DNA of 55,508 nt from Ardenticatenaceae bacterium (GCA_026989095.1 JALSKA010000178.1:1-55508), one strand, 5' to 3'. Shown: positions 25,394-34,298, counted from the stretch's first letter. The notes: generated by a model not told the origin, from the letters alone. Made by a program: numbers and translations.

Positions 25394-27553
25394 CTATCTC
25401 AACATGAGGCCGACGAGCGCCAACACGCCGGCCACCAGAATGGCCAAGTAGTTGGGCAGCCGTCCCGTCTGAATGAGCCGCAGCCCCCTTGCCAGCTCGT
25501 CGAGGATGTAGCCGATGTAGTTGACAATGCCGTCCACGATGTACGTGTCGATCCAACGGCCCACGGCCGAGAGCCCTCTGGCTGCCTTGCCCACGCCGTC
25601 CACCAGCGGATCGATGATCCAGCGGTCGTCGAAGCTGTTGAGGAAGGCCGAGAGGGCCAGCACCGGGCGGACGACGAGCACGCCGTAGATCTCGTCCACG
25701 TAGTACTTGTTCTCGAGCAGGAGCCACAGCGGGCGCCCGACCAGCGGAATGCGGGCAAAGGCACGGGCCACAGGGTCGCGCTCGAAGGGCGACACGGTGG
25801 CATCTCCGGTCACGTCACGGTAGAGCCACCACCCCAACGCCAGGCCGCCCAAGGCCAAGATGCTGGAGAAGGCCGCCACGGAGAAGACAAAGGGCACCTT
25901 CTCGTAAGGTTCGTGGAGCACGTTGATGTGGGTCTCGGCCAGGAACGTGTACAGCCAGCCGTTGCCCACGAGGGGCACGTTCTTGGGGATGTTCACCCAG
26001 CCGAATCCAATGGCGAAGAGCGCCAGGATCATCAAGGGCACAGTCATCGAGCGGGGCGACTCGTGGGCGTGACGGGCGGCCTCCGTGCGCTCCCGTCCGC
26101 CGAAGACGAGGCCGAGCTGACGCCCCATGTAGAAGGCCGTGAGCGCGGCGCCCACTGTCAACAGCAGCCACACCACGAAAGGAATGGAGACCACGCCCTT
26201 GTGAGTCCACTTCTCGAACGCCTCGGCCAGAATTTCGTCCTTGGACCAGAAGCCGGCCGTCACCAGGGGCACGCCGGCCAGGGCGAATGCTCCGACCACA
26301 TAGGTCCAGAAGGTGGTGGGCATGTGCCGGCGCAAGTTGCCCATGTTCCACATGTCCTGTGGGTCCACGTGGCCGTGGCCTTCGCCGTGGCCATGCTCCT
26401 CCACGTGGTGGACGCCGTGCTCCATGCCGTGAATGACCGAGCCGGAGCCCAGGAAGAGAAGCGCCTTGAAGAAGGCGTGGGTGAGCATGTGGAAGACGCC
26501 GGCGATGAAACCACCAATGCCCAGGGCGGCGATCATGTAGCCGAGCTGGGAGATCGTGGAGTAGGCCAGCACGCGCTTGATGTCGTTCTGGGCCACGGCG
26601 ATGGAAGCCGCGAAGACGGCCGTGAAGGCGCCGATCAGGGCGACAACGCCCAGCCACCACGACCCCTCGATGGGCTCGAAGAGAGGCAACATGCGGGCCA
26701 CCAGGAACACGCCGGCCGCCACCATTGTGGCCGCGTGAATCATGGCGCTGACGGGCGTGGGGCCCTCCATGGCATCAGGCAACCAAACGTGCAGGGGGAA
26801 TTGCGCGCTCTTGCCCACTGCGCCCCCGAAGATCAGGAGAGCGATGGTGGGCAGGGCCGGCAAGGTGAAGAGGCCGGCCACGGAAATCGAGCTCTCCTTC
26901 ATGAACTCGATGTTCTCAGGCGACAGCACCTCGTACAAGTTCAGGGAACCGGTGAAGCTGTAGAGCAATACCAAGCCCACGAAGAGCAACACATCGCCCA
27001 CGCGGGTGGTTAAGAACGCCTTCTTGGCTGCGTTCGCGGCCGACGGCTTGTAGAACCAAAAGCCGATGAGGAGGTACGAACAGAGCCCCATGATCTCCCA
27101 AGCGATGAAGAAGAGGAGCATGTTGCCGCTCACCACCAGGGCCAACATGCCCGCGGCGAAGAGGGAGATGTAGGCGAAGAAGCGGGAGAAGCGGGGCTCC
27201 ACATTGGGTTGCCCCAAGTTGTGGTACCCCACGCTGTAGATGAAAATCAGGAGAGCCACGAAGGGCACCATGAAGAGCATGATCGCCCCGAGGGGGTCGA
27301 GCATCACGCTCATGACGAAGAGCCGGCGCCCCGTCGGCATCCAGGGCAACTCCACCACAAAGGGCTGTTCGCCCAAGCCGGCACCGATGCTGCTGAAGAA
27401 AATGGCCCATCCCAACAACCAGGAAAGCCCCACCGCGCCGATGGCCACTGCGGCGCTCAGCCGCTTGTTGGGATTGAGCACCAACACGATGGCCAGGAAC
27501 GCCAACAGCGGAAAGAGGGGGACGAGCGGTGTCAGGCTCAACAGGGTTTCCAT
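25394..27553 (-). CDS. nuoL: NADH-quinone oxidoreductase subunit L
   Basis: NuoL (ND5) is the most distal pump and supplies the long lateral helix. The 719-residue length and the C-terminal extension are typical of a full ND5 with that helix. Seen are WEIMGLCSYLLIGFWF, LHVWLPDAMEGPTPVSAMIHAATMVAAGVF and KRVLAYSTISQLGYM. A histidine-rich loop of about 25 residues (around HGMEHGVHHVEEHGHGEGHG) follows the central helices and is unusual; it could bind metal. The gene starts 10 bases after the nuoK stop. Confidence 0.97.
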   Translation of the reverse strand: METLLSLTPLVPLFPLLAFLAIVLVLNPNKRLSAAVAIGAVGLSWLLGWAIFFSSIGAGLGEQPFVVELPWMPTGRRLFVMSVMLDPLGAIMLFMVPFVALLIFIYSVGYHNLGQPNVEPRFSRFFAYISLFAAGMLALVVSGNMLLFFIAWEIMGLCSYLLIGFWFYKPSAANAAKKAFLTTRVGDVLLFVGLVLLYSFTGSLNLYEVLSPENIEFMKESSISVAGLFTLPALPTIALLIFGGAVGKSAQFPLHVWLPDAMEGPTPVSAMIHAATMVAAGVFLVARMLPLFEPIEGSWWLGVVALIGAFTAVFAASIAVAQNDIKRVLAYSTISQLGYMIAALGIGGFIAGVFHMLTHAFFKALLFLGSGSVIHGMEHGVHHVEEHGHGEGHGHVDPQDMWNMGNLRRHMPTTFWTYVVGAFALAGVPLVTAGFWSKDEILAEAFEKWTHKGVVSIPFVVWLLLTVGAALTAFYMGRQLGLVFGGRERTEAARHAHESPRSMTVPLMILALFAIGFGWVNIPKNVPLVGNGWLYTFLAETHINVLHEPYEKVPFVFSVAAFSSILALGGLALGWWLYRDVTGDATVSPFERDPVARAFARIPLVGRPLWLLLENKYYVDEIYGVLVVRPVLALSAFLNSFDDRWIIDPLVDGVGKAARGLSAVGRWIDTYIVDGIVNYIGYILDELARGLRLIQTGRLPNYLAILVAGVLALVGLMLR

Positions 27554-27563
27554 AAGCGTGCCC

Positions 27564-27878
27564 TCACCACTTCAGCAGGTCAATCTCTTCCACGTTGACC
27601 GTGTCACGGGTCCGGTAGATGGCCAAAATCAGGGCCAAGGCCACAGCCGCCTCTGCAGCCGCCACGGTGATCACAATGACGGCGAAGAGCTGGCCGGCCA
27701 ACCCGGTCACCTCAATGTACCGCCAGAAGGCCACCAAGTTGATGTTCACCGCGTTGAGCATCAGCTCGATGCCCATCAATATCCCGATGGCGTTGCGCCG
27801 GGCAAGTGCGCCGTAGGCGCCGATGGAGAACAACAGCGCGGCCACAATGAGATACCAGCTCAGCGGGACACTCGACAT
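27564..27878 (-). CDS. nuoK: NADH-quinone oxidoreductase subunit K
   Basis: NuoK (ND4L) is a three-helix subunit of 104 residues with the conserved intramembrane glutamate in GIELMLNAVNINLVAF. The ATG at 27878 is preferred over a GTG three codons upstream because GAGGTGA is well spaced from it. It lies between nuoJ (36 bases upstream) and nuoL. Confidence 0.96.
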   Translation of the reverse strand: MSSVPLSWYLIVAALLFSIGAYGALARRNAIGILMGIELMLNAVNINLVAFWRYIEVTGLAGQLFAVIVITVAAAEAAVALALILAIYRTRDTVNVEEIDLLKW

Positions 27879-27914
27879 AGCTCTCACCTCACGGGCGCTT
27901 CGTCACTCCCTGTG

Positions 27915-28415
27915 TTACTCCTCCCGCGCGATCACGATGGCCCCGATCAGCGCCACCAGCAACAGCACGGAGGCCACCTCGAAGGGCAAGATGTAGGTCG
28001 TCATGAAGCCCTTGCCCAGCTCCACGGCGAACCCCGTGATCGTCGGCGCACCCTCTTGGGCCAGCGGCCAATCTGTGCGCAGGACGAGGGCCACCAAGAG
28101 CGAGGCGAGCGCCGATGCCATCACAGCCACCAGAGGCCACTGGCGGTTGTAGCGGGGCGCGTTGGGGTCCCCCATGACGCGCGGCGTGAGCATAATGGCG
28201 AAGAGGATCAACACGGCAATGGCACCGATGTAGACCAATATCTGCACGATGCCGAGGAAGCCGGCACCCAACAGGATGAACAGGGCGGCCACCCCGCCGA
28301 AGACGGCAATCATCCAGAGGGCGCCGACGAAGACGCTGCGCGTTGTCACCATGCCCAGCGCCGAGCCCAGCGTGACCACAGCCGCGAGGACGAACACCAC
28401 TTGCTCGGCCGTCAT
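27915..28415 (-). CDS. nuoJ: NADH-quinone oxidoreductase subunit J
   Basis: NuoJ (ND6) has 166 residues with five predicted helices. The conserved third-helix stretch is GFLGIVQILVYIGAIAVLILFAIML, including the pi-bulge region implicated in coupling. The ATG overlaps the nuoH stop by four bases. A long open frame continues upstream but lies within nuoH and is not coding. Confidence 0.95.
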   Translation of the reverse strand: MTAEQVVFVLAAVVTLGSALGMVTTRSVFVGALWMIAVFGGVAALFILLGAGFLGIVQILVYIGAIAVLILFAIMLTPRVMGDPNAPRYNRQWPLVAVMASALASLLVALVLRTDWPLAQEGAPTITGFAVELGKGFMTTYILPFEVASVLLLVALIGAIVIAREE

Positions 28416-29641
28416 GCCGTCTGCACCTCCCGGGAGAGCCCACGGCCGGCGGGCTGCCCCACCTGAATTTGCTGCACAGCCTGAAGCGTGGGCCGGCGGT
28501 AGAGCCAAGCCACGACCAGGGCGAAGACCACGTTGACCGCGAAGTAGACGACCGTCACCGTGGCCCATCCCCCAATGCCCCGGACGACCACTTCCCCGTT
28601 GCGGACCAGGGGAACGAACGTCACCACCACGCCCGTGACGATCACGTTCAACAGGGTGACGGGCACCAGGAACTTCCAACAGAAGGCCTGCAACTGATCA
28701 ATGCGCAGGCGGGGGAACGTTCCCCGAAACCAGATGAAGACGAAGAGCACCAGGTAAGTCTTGATGAGGAACCAGAGCCAACTCGGCAGGGGGATGAGCC
28801 AAGGGCGCCACCCGCCCAGGAAGACCGTTGTCACCAGGGCGGCCATGCCGAAGGCGGCGATGAACTCGGCCATCATGAAGAGGCCGAACTTCATGCCGCC
28901 GTACTCCGTGTGGTAGCCGGCCACCAGCTCGGACTCCGCCTCGGGGATGTCGAAGGGCGTGCGGTTCAACTCCGCAGCGGCCGCTACAATGAAAATCACG
29001 AAGGCCACCGGCTGGAGGAAGGCGAAGGGGACTCCCTGCACGGCCACCAAGTCGGTGAGGCGCATGGAGCCGGCCATGAGCACCAAGGTGAGCAGAATGA
29101 GCACCAGGGGCACTTCGTAGGAGAGCATCTGCGCCACAGCCCGCATGGCCCCCAAGAGGGAGAACTTGTTGCGGCTGGCCCACCCGGCCATGAGAATGGC
29201 CACCTCCGTGGCCGAGCTCAGGGCAATTAAGTAGAGCACGCCCACGTCTAAATCGGCGGCGACCATGTCACGCCCGAAGGGAATGACGGCGAAAATCATC
29301 AAGGACGGCGCCACCACCAAAATCGGGGCCAAGTTGTAGACCACCTTGTGGGCCCCGGCCGGGGTGATCAGTTCCTTGGTGAACATCTTGATGGCGTCGG
29401 CAATGGGCTGGAGCAAACCAAAAGGGCCCACACGGTTGGGCCCAATGCGGTCCTGCATTCGGCCGACGAACTTCCGCTCCAGCCACGTCAACAGCATGAA
29501 GGTGAGCGCCGCAAACGTGGAGATGATGATGGCACTCAGGAACATGCCGATGACGGTCACAACCGGCGCAGGAAGGTATTGCGCCAAAAAGGTGCTGAAA
29601 GCTTCCCCAATGCGGATGAAAATCCGGTCGAGCGCTTCCAT
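28412..29641 (-). CDS. nuoH: NADH-quinone oxidoreductase subunit H
   Basis: NuoH (ND1) forms the quinone chamber at the junction with the peripheral arm. The 409-residue protein has RMQDRIGPNRVGPFGLLQPIAD, NRTPFDIPEAESELVAGYHTEYGG with the acidic E-channel residues, and FIWFRGTFPRLRIDQL. It is longer than the E. coli protein (325 residues), mostly through its N- and C-terminal extensions. It follows nuoA by 59 bases. Confidence 0.97.
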   Translation of the reverse strand: MEALDRIFIRIGEAFSTFLAQYLPAPVVTVIGMFLSAIIISTFAALTFMLLTWLERKFVGRMQDRIGPNRVGPFGLLQPIADAIKMFTKELITPAGAHKVVYNLAPILVVAPSLMIFAVIPFGRDMVAADLDVGVLYLIALSSATEVAILMAGWASRNKFSLLGAMRAVAQMLSYEVPLVLILLTLVLMAGSMRLTDLVAVQGVPFAFLQPVAFVIFIVAAAAELNRTPFDIPEAESELVAGYHTEYGGMKFGLFMMAEFIAAFGMAALVTTVFLGGWRPWLIPLPSWLWFLIKTYLVLFVFIWFRGTFPRLRIDQLQAFCWKFLVPVTLLNVIVTGVVVTFVPLVRNGEVVVRGIGGWATVTVVYFAVNVVFALVVAWLYRRPTLQAVQQIQVGQPAGRGLSREVQTA

Positions 29642-29700
29642 GTTCTACCCCCGTCCGCTCAACACGTGGACCCAATCGGCGCCAAAACCCACAAGGCCCC

Positions 29701-30054
29701 TTACACCCAGGAAAGGGCTCCCTTGCGCCAGGCGTACAGGAGGCCGGCCAACAAAATGCCGGCGAAGATTAACATCTCCACCAGGGCGAAAAGGCCAAGC
29801 TGGTTGTACGCCACGGCCCACGGGTAGAGGAAGACCACCTCAATGTCGAAGACCACGAAGATAAGGGCGTAGATGTAGTACTGTACCTTGAATTGCACCC
29901 ACGTCTCGCCCACTGTCTTCAAGCCACACTCGTAAATGTCCTGCTTGATGGGATTGGGCTTGCGGGGACTCAAGAGGGTGGCCGCCATGACCGTCATCAA
30001 CGGAAGGAGCAAACCGATGACCAGGAAGGCCCCAATCACCGCATACGGTTTCAT
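29701..30054 (-). CDS. nuoA: NADH-quinone oxidoreductase subunit A
   Basis: NuoA (ND3) is a three-helix subunit of 117 residues with the mobile-loop motif [12 protein letters not shown] and [22 protein letters not shown]. It is the first gene of the operon and is preceded by AAGGAGGA. In most bacteria nuoB, C and D follow nuoA directly. Here nuoH follows instead, so the operon holds only the seven membrane subunits. Confidence 0.97.
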   Translation of the reverse strand: MKPYAVIGAFLVIGLLLPLMTVMAATLLSPRKPNPIKQDIYECGLKTVGETWVQFKVQYYIYALIFVVFDIEVVFLYPWAVAYNQLGLFALVEMLIFAGILLAGLLYAWRKGALSWV

Positions 30055-30354
30055 CTGTGGTCCTCCTTACCCTTCGCCTCTCTTCGAGCACGAGTCCAAG
30101 CAGCGCGGTGGAAGCACGCGCCGATGAGGTCACACGGCCCCAGGCAGGAAAACAGGCCGGACACACGCCTCGCCGCCGGCCTTTTGCACGAGGAACATCC
30201 TCCCCTGAAGAGGGGAGTACACCTCCCTCGCCCCCTCCACGCATGAGTCCGGGCAACTTCAGCGGCCTGTGGGGGAGAGGGAATAGGGCCAGACCCCACT
30301 CACCTCACACCAGGTGACTGCCGTGCCGGGAGCTCACGGTCCGGCCACAGCAAT
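30055..30354 (-). other. Long structured 5' leader of the nuo operon
   Basis: About 300 bases without a recognisable gene separate the nuo promoter from nuoA. In the minus-strand transcript an 11-base arm (30280-30270) can pair with 30236-30226, a second hairpin has an 8-base GC arm near 30216-30199, and a third (GGCCGG at 30183-30178 with CCGGCC at 30160-30155) is followed by TGTTTTCC. The last resembles an intrinsic terminator, so attenuation is possible. It matches no riboswitch class that I recognise. Confidence 0.4.
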
Positions 30355-30370
30355 TGTGGATTGTATCACA
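30355..30370 (-). promoter_or_regulatory. nuo promoter (extended -10) within a CRP/FNR-like palindrome
   Basis: On the minus strand TGATACAAT forms an extended -10 box inside TGTGA-TACAAT-CCACA, one mismatch from the CRP-type TGTGA-n6-TCACA palindrome. No good -35 box is visible. A near-identical element precedes the DUF411 gene at 43276-43291. Confidence 0.5.
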
Positions 30371-30404
30371 AACGGGGGGAGTCCGCAAATTCAGAGAGAG
30401 GGCT

Positions 30405-31568
30405 TTAGTCCACGTCGAGTCCCTCCAACACATCGTCCAAGTTCAACTCTTCGAGCAAGTTCTCCTCAGGGGGTGGTGTCTTCTTCCTGCGCTTCCGCGA
30501 ACTCGGCTTGGACTTCTTCTCCTCGCCGACCGGCAAGTCAAGCTGTTCGGCGGAAGGGCGCGGTGGCCTGGGGCGCAGTCCACACACCTCGCGGATGCGC
30601 GCGTCCAGCTCCTCCAGCAATTCGGGGTTCTCGCGAAGGAACTGTTTGGCGTTCTCCCGCCCTTGGCCCAGCCGAATGTCGCCGTAGCTGTAGTAAGCGC
30701 CCCGCTTCTCCACCAGCTCGAGGGCTGTGGCCACGTCGAGCACATCTCCTTCTCGACTGATGCCCTCGTTGTAGAGAATGTCAAACTCGGCCTCCCGGAA
30801 GGGCGGGGCCACCTTGTTCTTCTTGACCTTCACCTTGGTGCGGTTCCCGATGATCTCGCCGCCCTGCTTGATGGCTTGGCTGCGGCGGATGTCGAGCCGC
30901 ACCGAGGCGTAGAACTTGAGGGCATATCCCCCCGTCGTCGTCTCCGGGTTGCCGAAGAGGACGCCGATCTTCATGCGAATCTGGTTGGTGAAGATGACCG
31001 CCGTGTTGGACTTCTTGATGGCCCCTGCCAGCTTGCGGAGCGCTTGGCTCATCAGGCGGGCTTGGAGCCCCACGTGGGCATCCCCCATGTCCCCCTCGAT
31101 CTCCGCACGGGGCACGAGCGCGGCCACGGAGTCGATCACCACCACGTCCACGGCCCCACTGCGCACCAGTGCCTCGGCAATTTCCAGGGCCTGTTCGCCC
31201 GTGTCAGGCTGAGAGATGTAGAGGTTGTCGATGTCAACGCCACATTTGGCCGCGTAGGCGGGGTCGAGGGCGTGCTCGACGTCGATGAAGGCGGCCACAC
31301 CTCCCAAACGTTGGGCTTCGGCGATGATGTGCTGACACAGGGTCGTCTTGCCGCTGGCCTCGGGGCCGTAGATTTCCGTGATGCGCCCCCGGGGCACGCC
31401 GCCGATGCCGAGGGCCAGGTCGAGGGCGATGGAACCTGTAGGGATCGCCTCGACTACCATGTTGGGGGCCTCTCCCAACTTCATAATGGCCCCGTCACCG
31501 TACCGCTTGCGCAATTGGGTCAACGTCGCTTCCAGAGCTTTGTCGCGCTGTTCCCGGTCCACGTTCAT
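30405..31568 (-). CDS. recA: Recombinase RecA
   Basis: RecA forms ATP-dependent filaments on single-stranded DNA for homologous recombination and SOS induction. The 387-residue protein has Walker [25 protein letters not shown], loop L2 around [18 protein letters not shown] and KVVKVKKNK-like basic segments. The C-terminus is extended by about 50 residues with a Lys/Arg block ([12 protein letters not shown]) followed by an acidic tail, so charge modulation of filament assembly is likely. GAGGAG precedes the ATG. The gene is transcribed alone. Confidence 0.97.
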   Translation of the reverse strand: MNVDREQRDKALEATLTQLRKRYGDGAIMKLGEAPNMVVEAIPTGSIALDLALGIGGVPRGRITEIYGPEASGKTTLCQHIIAEAQRLGGVAAFIDVEHALDPAYAAKCGVDIDNLYISQPDTGEQALEIAEALVRSGAVDVVVIDSVAALVPRAEIEGDMGDAHVGLQARLMSQALRKLAGAIKKSNTAVIFTNQIRMKIGVLFGNPETTTGGYALKFYASVRLDIRRSQAIKQGGEIIGNRTKVKVKKNKVAPPFREAEFDILYNEGISREGDVLDVATALELVEKRGAYYSYGDIRLGQGRENAKQFLRENPELLEELDARIREVCGLRPRPPRPSAEQLDLPVGEEKKSKPSSRKRRKKTPPPEENLLEELNLDDVLEGLDVD

Positions 31569-31611
31569 GGTTCACTCCTCTCTCCACAGTTGTGGCCGCC
31601 TCTTGGGCAAC

Positions 31612-31747
31612 CATGTCACGCGGGTGGTTCACGGCCACCCGCCCAACACAGAGGCTTCACAATTGTTGAGCCTGCTCGCCCCCAAGTATAGCACACGGGC
31701 GCGACAGGTTCCAAAACAGAGCTCCGCCGAACATGTCACGCGGGTGG
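31612..31747. repeat. 16-bp direct repeat upstream of recA
   Basis: The 16-base sequence CATGTCACGCGGGTGG occurs at 31612-31627 and again at 31732-31747, exactly 120 bases apart, flanking the recA promoter region. The first copy runs into a hairpin (31621-31627 with 31635-31641). I cannot assign a function. Confidence 0.55.
31685..31714 (-). promoter_or_regulatory. recA promoter
   Basis: Minus-strand TTGGAA (31714-31709) and TATACT (31690-31685) are 18 bases apart. The leader to recA is about 110 bases. I see no clear LexA-type palindrome. Confidence 0.5.
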
Positions 31748-32398
31748 GGGCTCACCGGGGCCGGCGGGGGCATCGCCCGGCGGTCCGCCCTCGTCGGCCA
31801 GCAGGTCGGCCAGGTTGAGGCGCAAGCCCTCCAGCACCTCCACCGGGTCGTCCCACGTCGTCAGGTACCACCGCTGCCCCGGCTCGGCCACCAGCACCCG
31901 CCGGTCCCGCGTTGTGTACCAGATCACCCGCTTCACCCCGGCCCCCAACAGGTCCTCTGTCTTCTCCCTCATGTAGAGCTCCGTGTCCCCCTCGAACGCC
32001 CGCAGGTCCGCCTTCGTGTCCACCTCGATCACCACCAGCGGCGGCGTGCTCACGTACTCGTTGTCCAGCCCCTCCGCCAACACCGCCTCCCGCTCGAAGA
32101 CCGCCACGTCCAAGCTCCGCCAGCTCCCGGGCCCCAGCCGAAACCCCACTTCGTTAGTCGCCACCATGTAAGTCCTCATGTCCAAATGTTGGAAGAGGAA
32201 CCGAAGCACGGCCTGAATGACCCACCACTGGAGCTTTCCGCTGCCCATGACCTCCTCCAGGCTCTTCTCCCCCCGCATGACCTCGTCGTAGGCCCGGTAG
32301 TAGATGGGCTCGCCGTGGCGCCTCTCGTACACCAGGGCCTCGGGCACCTCCTGTGCCTCTGCCTTTGCCTTCACTCTTCCTGGTGTTGCCCTCGTCAT
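31736..32398 (-). CDS. Uma2 family (DUF820) putative PD-(D/E)XK nuclease
   Basis: This 220-residue protein matches the Uma2/DUF820 family, which is greatly expanded in cyanobacteria and Chloroflexota. Markers are SLDVAVFERE, then PPLVVIEVDTKAD with the presumed catalytic D..E-x-K pattern, and GVKRVIWYTTRDRRVLV. The family has a restriction-endonuclease fold but a generally unknown role. The start was placed at 32398, after GGAGGGTGGAG and within reach of the promoter at 32442-32470; a longer frame extends to 32506. The C-terminus is rich in Gly and Pro. Confidence 0.8.
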   Translation of the reverse strand: MTRATPGRVKAKAEAQEVPEALVYERRHGEPIYYRAYDEVMRGEKSLEEVMGSGKLQWWVIQAVLRFLFQHLDMRTYMVATNEVGFRLGPGSWRSLDVAVFEREAVLAEGLDNEYVSTPPLVVIEVDTKADLRAFEGDTELYMREKTEDLLGAGVKRVIWYTTRDRRVLVAEPGQRWYLTTWDDPVEVLEGLRLNLADLLADEGGPPGDAPAGPGEPPPA

Positions 32399-32441
32399 CT
32401 CCACCCTCCGCGCGCTTGTCTGTGTGCCTCCGGCGTCCTCA

Positions 32442-32470
32442 ATTGTAGTCTGTGGCCGGGCAGAGGGCAA
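32442..32470 (-). promoter_or_regulatory. Promoter of the Uma2-family gene
   Basis: Minus-strand TTGCCC (32470-32465) and TACAAT (32447-32442) are spaced by 17 bases. It lies between the end of rtcA and the next gene, separating the two transcripts. Confidence 0.6.
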
Positions 32471-32516
32471 CGGCAGTGGTTCCCCCGCCGACCAAGGCGA
32501 GCTCACGTGTGTCCTG

Positions 32517-33566
32517 TCAGCCCGCCCGGGGGCGAATCACCACGTGGCCTGGCGCTCCTTCGTCTCCCTCGACGTGAATTTCGGCGGACAACAGGCGGGC
32601 CACCAGGCGGGCATTGGTCAGCAGGTGAGAGGTGACACATTCGGTGCTGAACGTCGAAGGGGCATCGGCCAGGGCCAGGGGAAGGAGAAGCTGGTCGGCC
32701 AGATAGCGGTCCACCGTGGCCGAGCTGTCCACGTAGGCGTGGAGCAGCTCAACGGCCTCGTGGGCCACCACTTCGGCCCGCTTGCCCCGCTCGCCGAGGG
32801 CCGTGTAGCACCCGCTTCCGTGGGCCTTGTGGGCTTCTACAAGGGTGAGGGTGCCCGGGGACGGCGCCTCCAAACGCCGGACGGTCACTTTGGCCTGCCG
32901 GCTGTAATGGCGCAAGGCCGCCAGGGCCGTGAGCTTCTGCCGACGGGCAACGTGGTCCGGGAGGTTGGCGATGTACACCGTGCCCTCGACCCGCTCCAGC
33001 ATCCCTCCCTCGGGGGCGTTGAGGGCGTGCAGGGGGCGCGTGGCCGGCTCGAGATACACTTCCGCCTCCCCGCCGCCGTGGGGGTAGAAGCCGGCCCTCT
33101 TGAGCCGAAGGCGCATCGAAAGGCCCAGCCGCTTCATGAAGGGCGCCCACTGGCGCTCCACGTATGCCCATGTGGGGCTCCACGGCACGTGGGTGCCCCC
33201 GCGGATGGTCACCCGCGACTTCCCCCCGGCCAGGGCCAAGGGGAGTGCCACCGTCTGGAGCACCAGCGTGACGGCGCCGGCCGTGCCGATGTCCCACCGG
33301 TACCGCCCCGGGCGCACAGTGTCGGGCCAGAAGGCGATCTCCCGGCTGCCCACCCTGGCCCCCTCCACCCGGGCGTTGCTGATCTCGGCCGCCGCGCGCA
33401 CGGCGGCCAGGTGCTGCGGGCGCAGGCCCGGCCGTGGGCGCCCGGCACGGATGTTGACCACGCGGACCGGCGTGCCGGTGAGCAGCGCGCACGTGAGGCT
33501 CGTGCGCAGGACTTGTCCGCCGCCCTCGCCCAGGGCTCCGTCAACGGTGATCCAGCGCGCGCTCAA
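32517..33566 (-). CDS. rtcA: RNA 3'-terminal phosphate cyclase
   Basis: RtcA converts RNA 3'-phosphates to 2',3'-cyclic phosphates through an enzyme-AMP intermediate. The 349-residue protein has the signature DGALGEGGGQVLRTSL, IRAGRPRPGLRPQHL, FYPHGGGEAEV, HGSGCYTALGERGKRAE and YLADQLLLPLALA. The adenylated histidine is retained in the C-terminal SHLLTN motif. No RNA ligase rtcB or rtcR is adjacent. It begins 18 bases after a polyprenyl-phosphate glycosyltransferase on the same strand and is probably co-transcribed with it. Confidence 0.95.
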   Translation of the reverse strand: MSARWITVDGALGEGGGQVLRTSLTCALLTGTPVRVVNIRAGRPRPGLRPQHLAAVRAAAEISNARVEGARVGSREIAFWPDTVRPGRYRWDIGTAGAVTLVLQTVALPLALAGGKSRVTIRGGTHVPWSPTWAYVERQWAPFMKRLGLSMRLRLKRAGFYPHGGGEAEVYLEPATRPLHALNAPEGGMLERVEGTVYIANLPDHVARRQKLTALAALRHYSRQAKVTVRRLEAPSPGTLTLVEAHKAHGSGCYTALGERGKRAEVVAHEAVELLHAYVDSSATVDRYLADQLLLPLALADAPSTFSTECVTSHLLTNARLVARLLSAEIHVEGDEGAPGHVVIRPRAG

Positions 33567-33584
33567 CGGAACCCTCCTCCCGCG

Positions 33585-34298
33585 TTACTGCCTGGTCACA
33601 TCCCCGCACAGCCGCAGGCGCCAGACCGTACACATGGCCCTGTAGATCTCCTGTTTGGAGATTTTCGAGGCACCACGCCGGCGGTCGGCGAAGATGATGG
33701 GAACCTCGCCAATGCGCCACCCCTGGCGTTCACACCGGTAGACCACTTCCAACAAGAACGAATACCCGTTGGAACGAATGGTGTGGGGTTCGATGGCCTG
33801 CAGCACTTCACGCCGGTAACAGCGAAATCCGGCGGTGCAATCGTGCGTGCGGAGCCCCAGCATGGCGCGTGCAAAGGTGTTGGCCCCCCAGCTCAGCAGC
33901 ACGCGGTACCACGGCCAATGGCGGGTTCCGCCACCTTGCACGTATCGGGAGCCGATGACCACATCGTACTCGCGGCTGGCCTCCAGGAGGCGGGGAATGT
34001 AGCGCGGGTGGTGGGAGAGGTCGGCGTCCATCGTCAAGATGCGCTCCGCGCCGTCGGCTAGGGCCAGGCGGAAGCCGGCCACATAGGCCGTGCCCAAGCC
34101 CAACTTGCCCGGGCGGTGGAGCACGTGAACCCACTCGTGGCGTCGGGCGAGCGCTTCGGCCACGGCACCGGTGCCGTCGGGGCTGTTATCGTCCACAATG
34201 AGCACGTCCACGTCCAGGGAGAGTTTGTCCAGCTCGGCGATGAGGTGGGGGAGATTCTCGCGCTCGTTGTATGTGGGAACGATGACCGTGGTCCTCAT
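33585..34298 (-). CDS. Polyprenol (dolichol)-phosphate mannosyltransferase-like family 2 glycosyltransferase
   Basis: This 237-residue soluble GT-A enzyme resembles archaeal/eukaryal DPM1. It has TVIVPTYNERENLP, VDDNSPDGTG, the metal site TMDADLSHHP, GSRYVQGGGT and a C-terminal GEVPIIFADRRRGASKIS. It should load mannose or glucose onto undecaprenyl phosphate. It lacks the C-terminal membrane spans of longer homologues. The ATG at 34298 (MRTTVIVPTYNE) fits the family; an upstream in-frame start would overlap the promoter. It is the first gene of a two-gene unit with rtcA. Confidence 0.9.
   Translation of the reverse strand: MRTTVIVPTYNERENLPHLIAELDKLSLDVDVLIVDDNSPDGTGAVAEALARRHEWVHVLHRPGKLGLGTAYVAGFRLALADGAERILTMDADLSHHPRYIPRLLEASREYDVVIGSRYVQGGGTRHWPWYRVLLSWGANTFARAMLGLRTHDCTAGFRCYRREVLQAIEPHTIRSNGYSFLLEVVYRCERQGWRIGEVPIIFADRRRGASKISKQEIYRAMCTVWRLRLCGDVTRQ

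Noticed and set aside
25352-27013. A 553-codon plus-strand frame opposite nuoL.
   Set aside because: It mirrors the nuoL coding bias, has a His/Gln/Gly-rich composition, and lacks a plausible start signal or domain.
27915-28679. A 254-residue form of NuoJ.
   Set aside because: The first 88 codons lie inside nuoH. The ATG at 28415 overlaps the nuoH stop in the usual coupled way and gives the normal length.
32517-33566. Possible loss of the catalytic residue in RtcA, suggested by YLADQL.
   Set aside because: That tyrosine is normal for the family. The adenylated histidine lies further on, in SHLLTN, and is intact.
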